Of a stretch of 64,000 bases of DNA, positions 62,938-64,000 are shown one piece after another (the stretch's first letter is position 1; every line of letters starts with the position of its first letter). This stretch comes from Karstenula rhodostoma CBS 690.94. Lineage: Eukaryota; Ascomycota; Dothideomycetes; Pleosporales; Didymosphaeriaceae. Where the stretch lies: the NCBI GenBank assembly GCA_010093485.1, contig MU001512.1, positions 828,842-892,841 of the forward strand, written 5' to 3'. The notes under the pieces are model-generated. The model had not been told where the DNA came from and searched no databases. It saw only the letters and a program-made list of their open reading frames with translations. The position numbers were made by a program, and so were the translations under genes.

Positions 62938-64000
62938 GATGCGTGAGGGGAGGTGTGGGTGATAGCGTAGGGCGAGGCGCGATCGATGGAGCTCTTGGGA
63001 CAGGACAGGGCCCGCGGTTAGCGCCTAACACAAGCTGCACGGTAAGGATAGGCGGCGAGTTTCGCCGTGGAGGTATGAAGAAGCCGGGGCAGGGTCAAGT
63101 ATGGGCACGGTGCTGTAAACTCTCTACGCAGCAGGTTGAATAGCAGGTGAGCTGGGTGTTCTCCAGAGCTTAACCATGGAAACGTTGACGTCGCTCGCCA
63201 AGCACGCGATAGCTGAGCTTCAACCAATCACCGCCTGTCCGCCCTGCTCACATCCTCCTCGCCCGGTGGCTCTCTTCTCGGAGACCTTTGGCTCTCAGAC
63301 TCGCAGCACTCCTCACAAATACGGCTCCAGGATCTGCGCGCCGCAGCACCATAATCCTGCCCACCATGTTCTTGACACCAGACAAAGTCGGGCTATTGCA
63401 GTTCTGGGACTGCGATAACACAGAGCTGCATCGCAGATCGAGCCTCTTGCGACTTGGTAACAAGGGGAAATTCGCCCATCGAGCGCCTTCTATGGCAAAT
63501 CATTCACGAACCAGGTTTACGGCCCTCAATCGCCAGGAGCTCTACGAGGTACCTGAGTGGCATCGCCCGCATTGCCGGGTTCTAGTTCGGCCCCCCTACG
63601 TGTCGATCCAATCGTCCACCACTCAAGCAGACCCATGCGGTGTTCACTCTTGACGATGTTTGCGCTGTAACACGATAGTTTCTTCGTCGGCCGAGTCTGC
63701 CCACTTGGCCAATGTCATACGAGACGAAGGCCCTGCGACCTGCAAAGCACACCAAATGAAGGGATCATATGTCCAGATAGGTAGGCGCCAAAGCAAGCCT
63801 CGGAGCTGAAGCTTAACAAGGCTTTGACTGTACTCATGCAATGATGAATACTTTCCTGTTGGCGATACTCCGGGGGCGAGCCTATTAGGTGTGCAGGACT
63901 GTGCCAGGACATTAAGCTTTAAGAAGCCTCGGCTCTAGTGCATAGCGCAATGCTTATCTTCTCTAATCTTTGCATTGTGCCAATTGCGGCCTCATACACG
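62938..64000. other. Intergenic region to the window end, no gene called
   Basis: The YPT7 promoter and leader lie at the left. Overlapping plus-strand frames (63176-63418 and 63360-63653) and a minus-strand frame at 63248-63463 exist. The plus frame contains an ATG at 63366, but no protein family, signal or splice join supports any of them. A gene continuing past 64000 cannot be ruled out. Confidence 0.45.

Noticed and set aside
63176..63653. Overlapping small frames near the right end
   Set aside because: No signal peptide, domain or splice join; equal-quality frames exist on both strands.

Overview
The window is nuclear DNA of a filamentous ascomycete (Pezizomycotina), most likely a Dothideomycete. 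The grounds are short GT..AG introns (mostly 43-139 nt) with CTAAC/CTGAC-like branch sites, dense genes on both strands, typical ascomycete housekeeping proteins, and families that are expanded or private in Dothideomycetes (F-box/2EXR-like proteins, Zn2Cys6 regulators, CetA-like secreted proteins, orphan membrane proteins). I see no operon, transposon, CRISPR array, rRNA or confident tRNA. Exon borders were read by hand from splice signals and from frame and family continuity. They are inferences, not transcript data.

Layout. 0-7 kb: the 3' end of a low-complexity protein, a GPI-anchored-type wall protein, and the histone H3K79 methyltransferase DOT1. 8-15 kb: a RING protein, an orphan coiled-coil protein, an F-box/2EXR-like protein, and a Zn2Cys6 regulator whose zinc cluster is split over three exons. 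15-20.5 kb: a small orphan, the ribosome-assembly chaperone Rrb1, the septation GTPase Spg1 with a repeat-bearing N-terminus, and the exosome cap protein Csl4. 20.7-27 kb: a large disordered orphan, an F-box protein, and the PIG-L deacetylase Gpi12 divergent from a four-helix membrane protein. 28-37 kb, an accessory stretch: a damaged berberine-bridge-type oxidoreductase, a CetA/Bys1-like secreted protein, a SAM methyltransferase, and a decayed multi-exon membrane-protein gene with an in-frame TAG. 37.7-48 kb: a small membrane protein, a CCCH/NYN-like protein, a TRAP-alpha homologue, an aprataxin-like HIT protein, and a 1,383-residue DEAH helicase. 48.7-56.3 kb: a lineage-specific block with a PHD + two Zn2Cys6 + dsRBD-like protein, a Cys/His-rich reading frame broken by TAG, an orphan C-terminally anchored membrane protein and a 2EXR-like protein. 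57-63 kb, housekeeping again: a Cwf23/DNAJC17-type J protein, Pus4, an SLC35F-like transporter, and the Rab7 homologue Ypt7.

How the genes relate. There is no pathway-wide cluster. Several genes serve RNA and ribosome work (Rrb1, Csl4, Pus4, the Cwf23-like protein, the DEAH helicase) and the endomembrane system (Gpi12, TRAP-alpha, Ypt7), which is what chance fungal gene order gives. I did not find a convincing new multi-gene system. The most unusual items are the PHD/Zn2Cys6/dsRBD-like fusion, the in-frame stop codons and frameshifts that mark decaying genes in accessory stretches, and several exons that are invisible to simple ORF calling.
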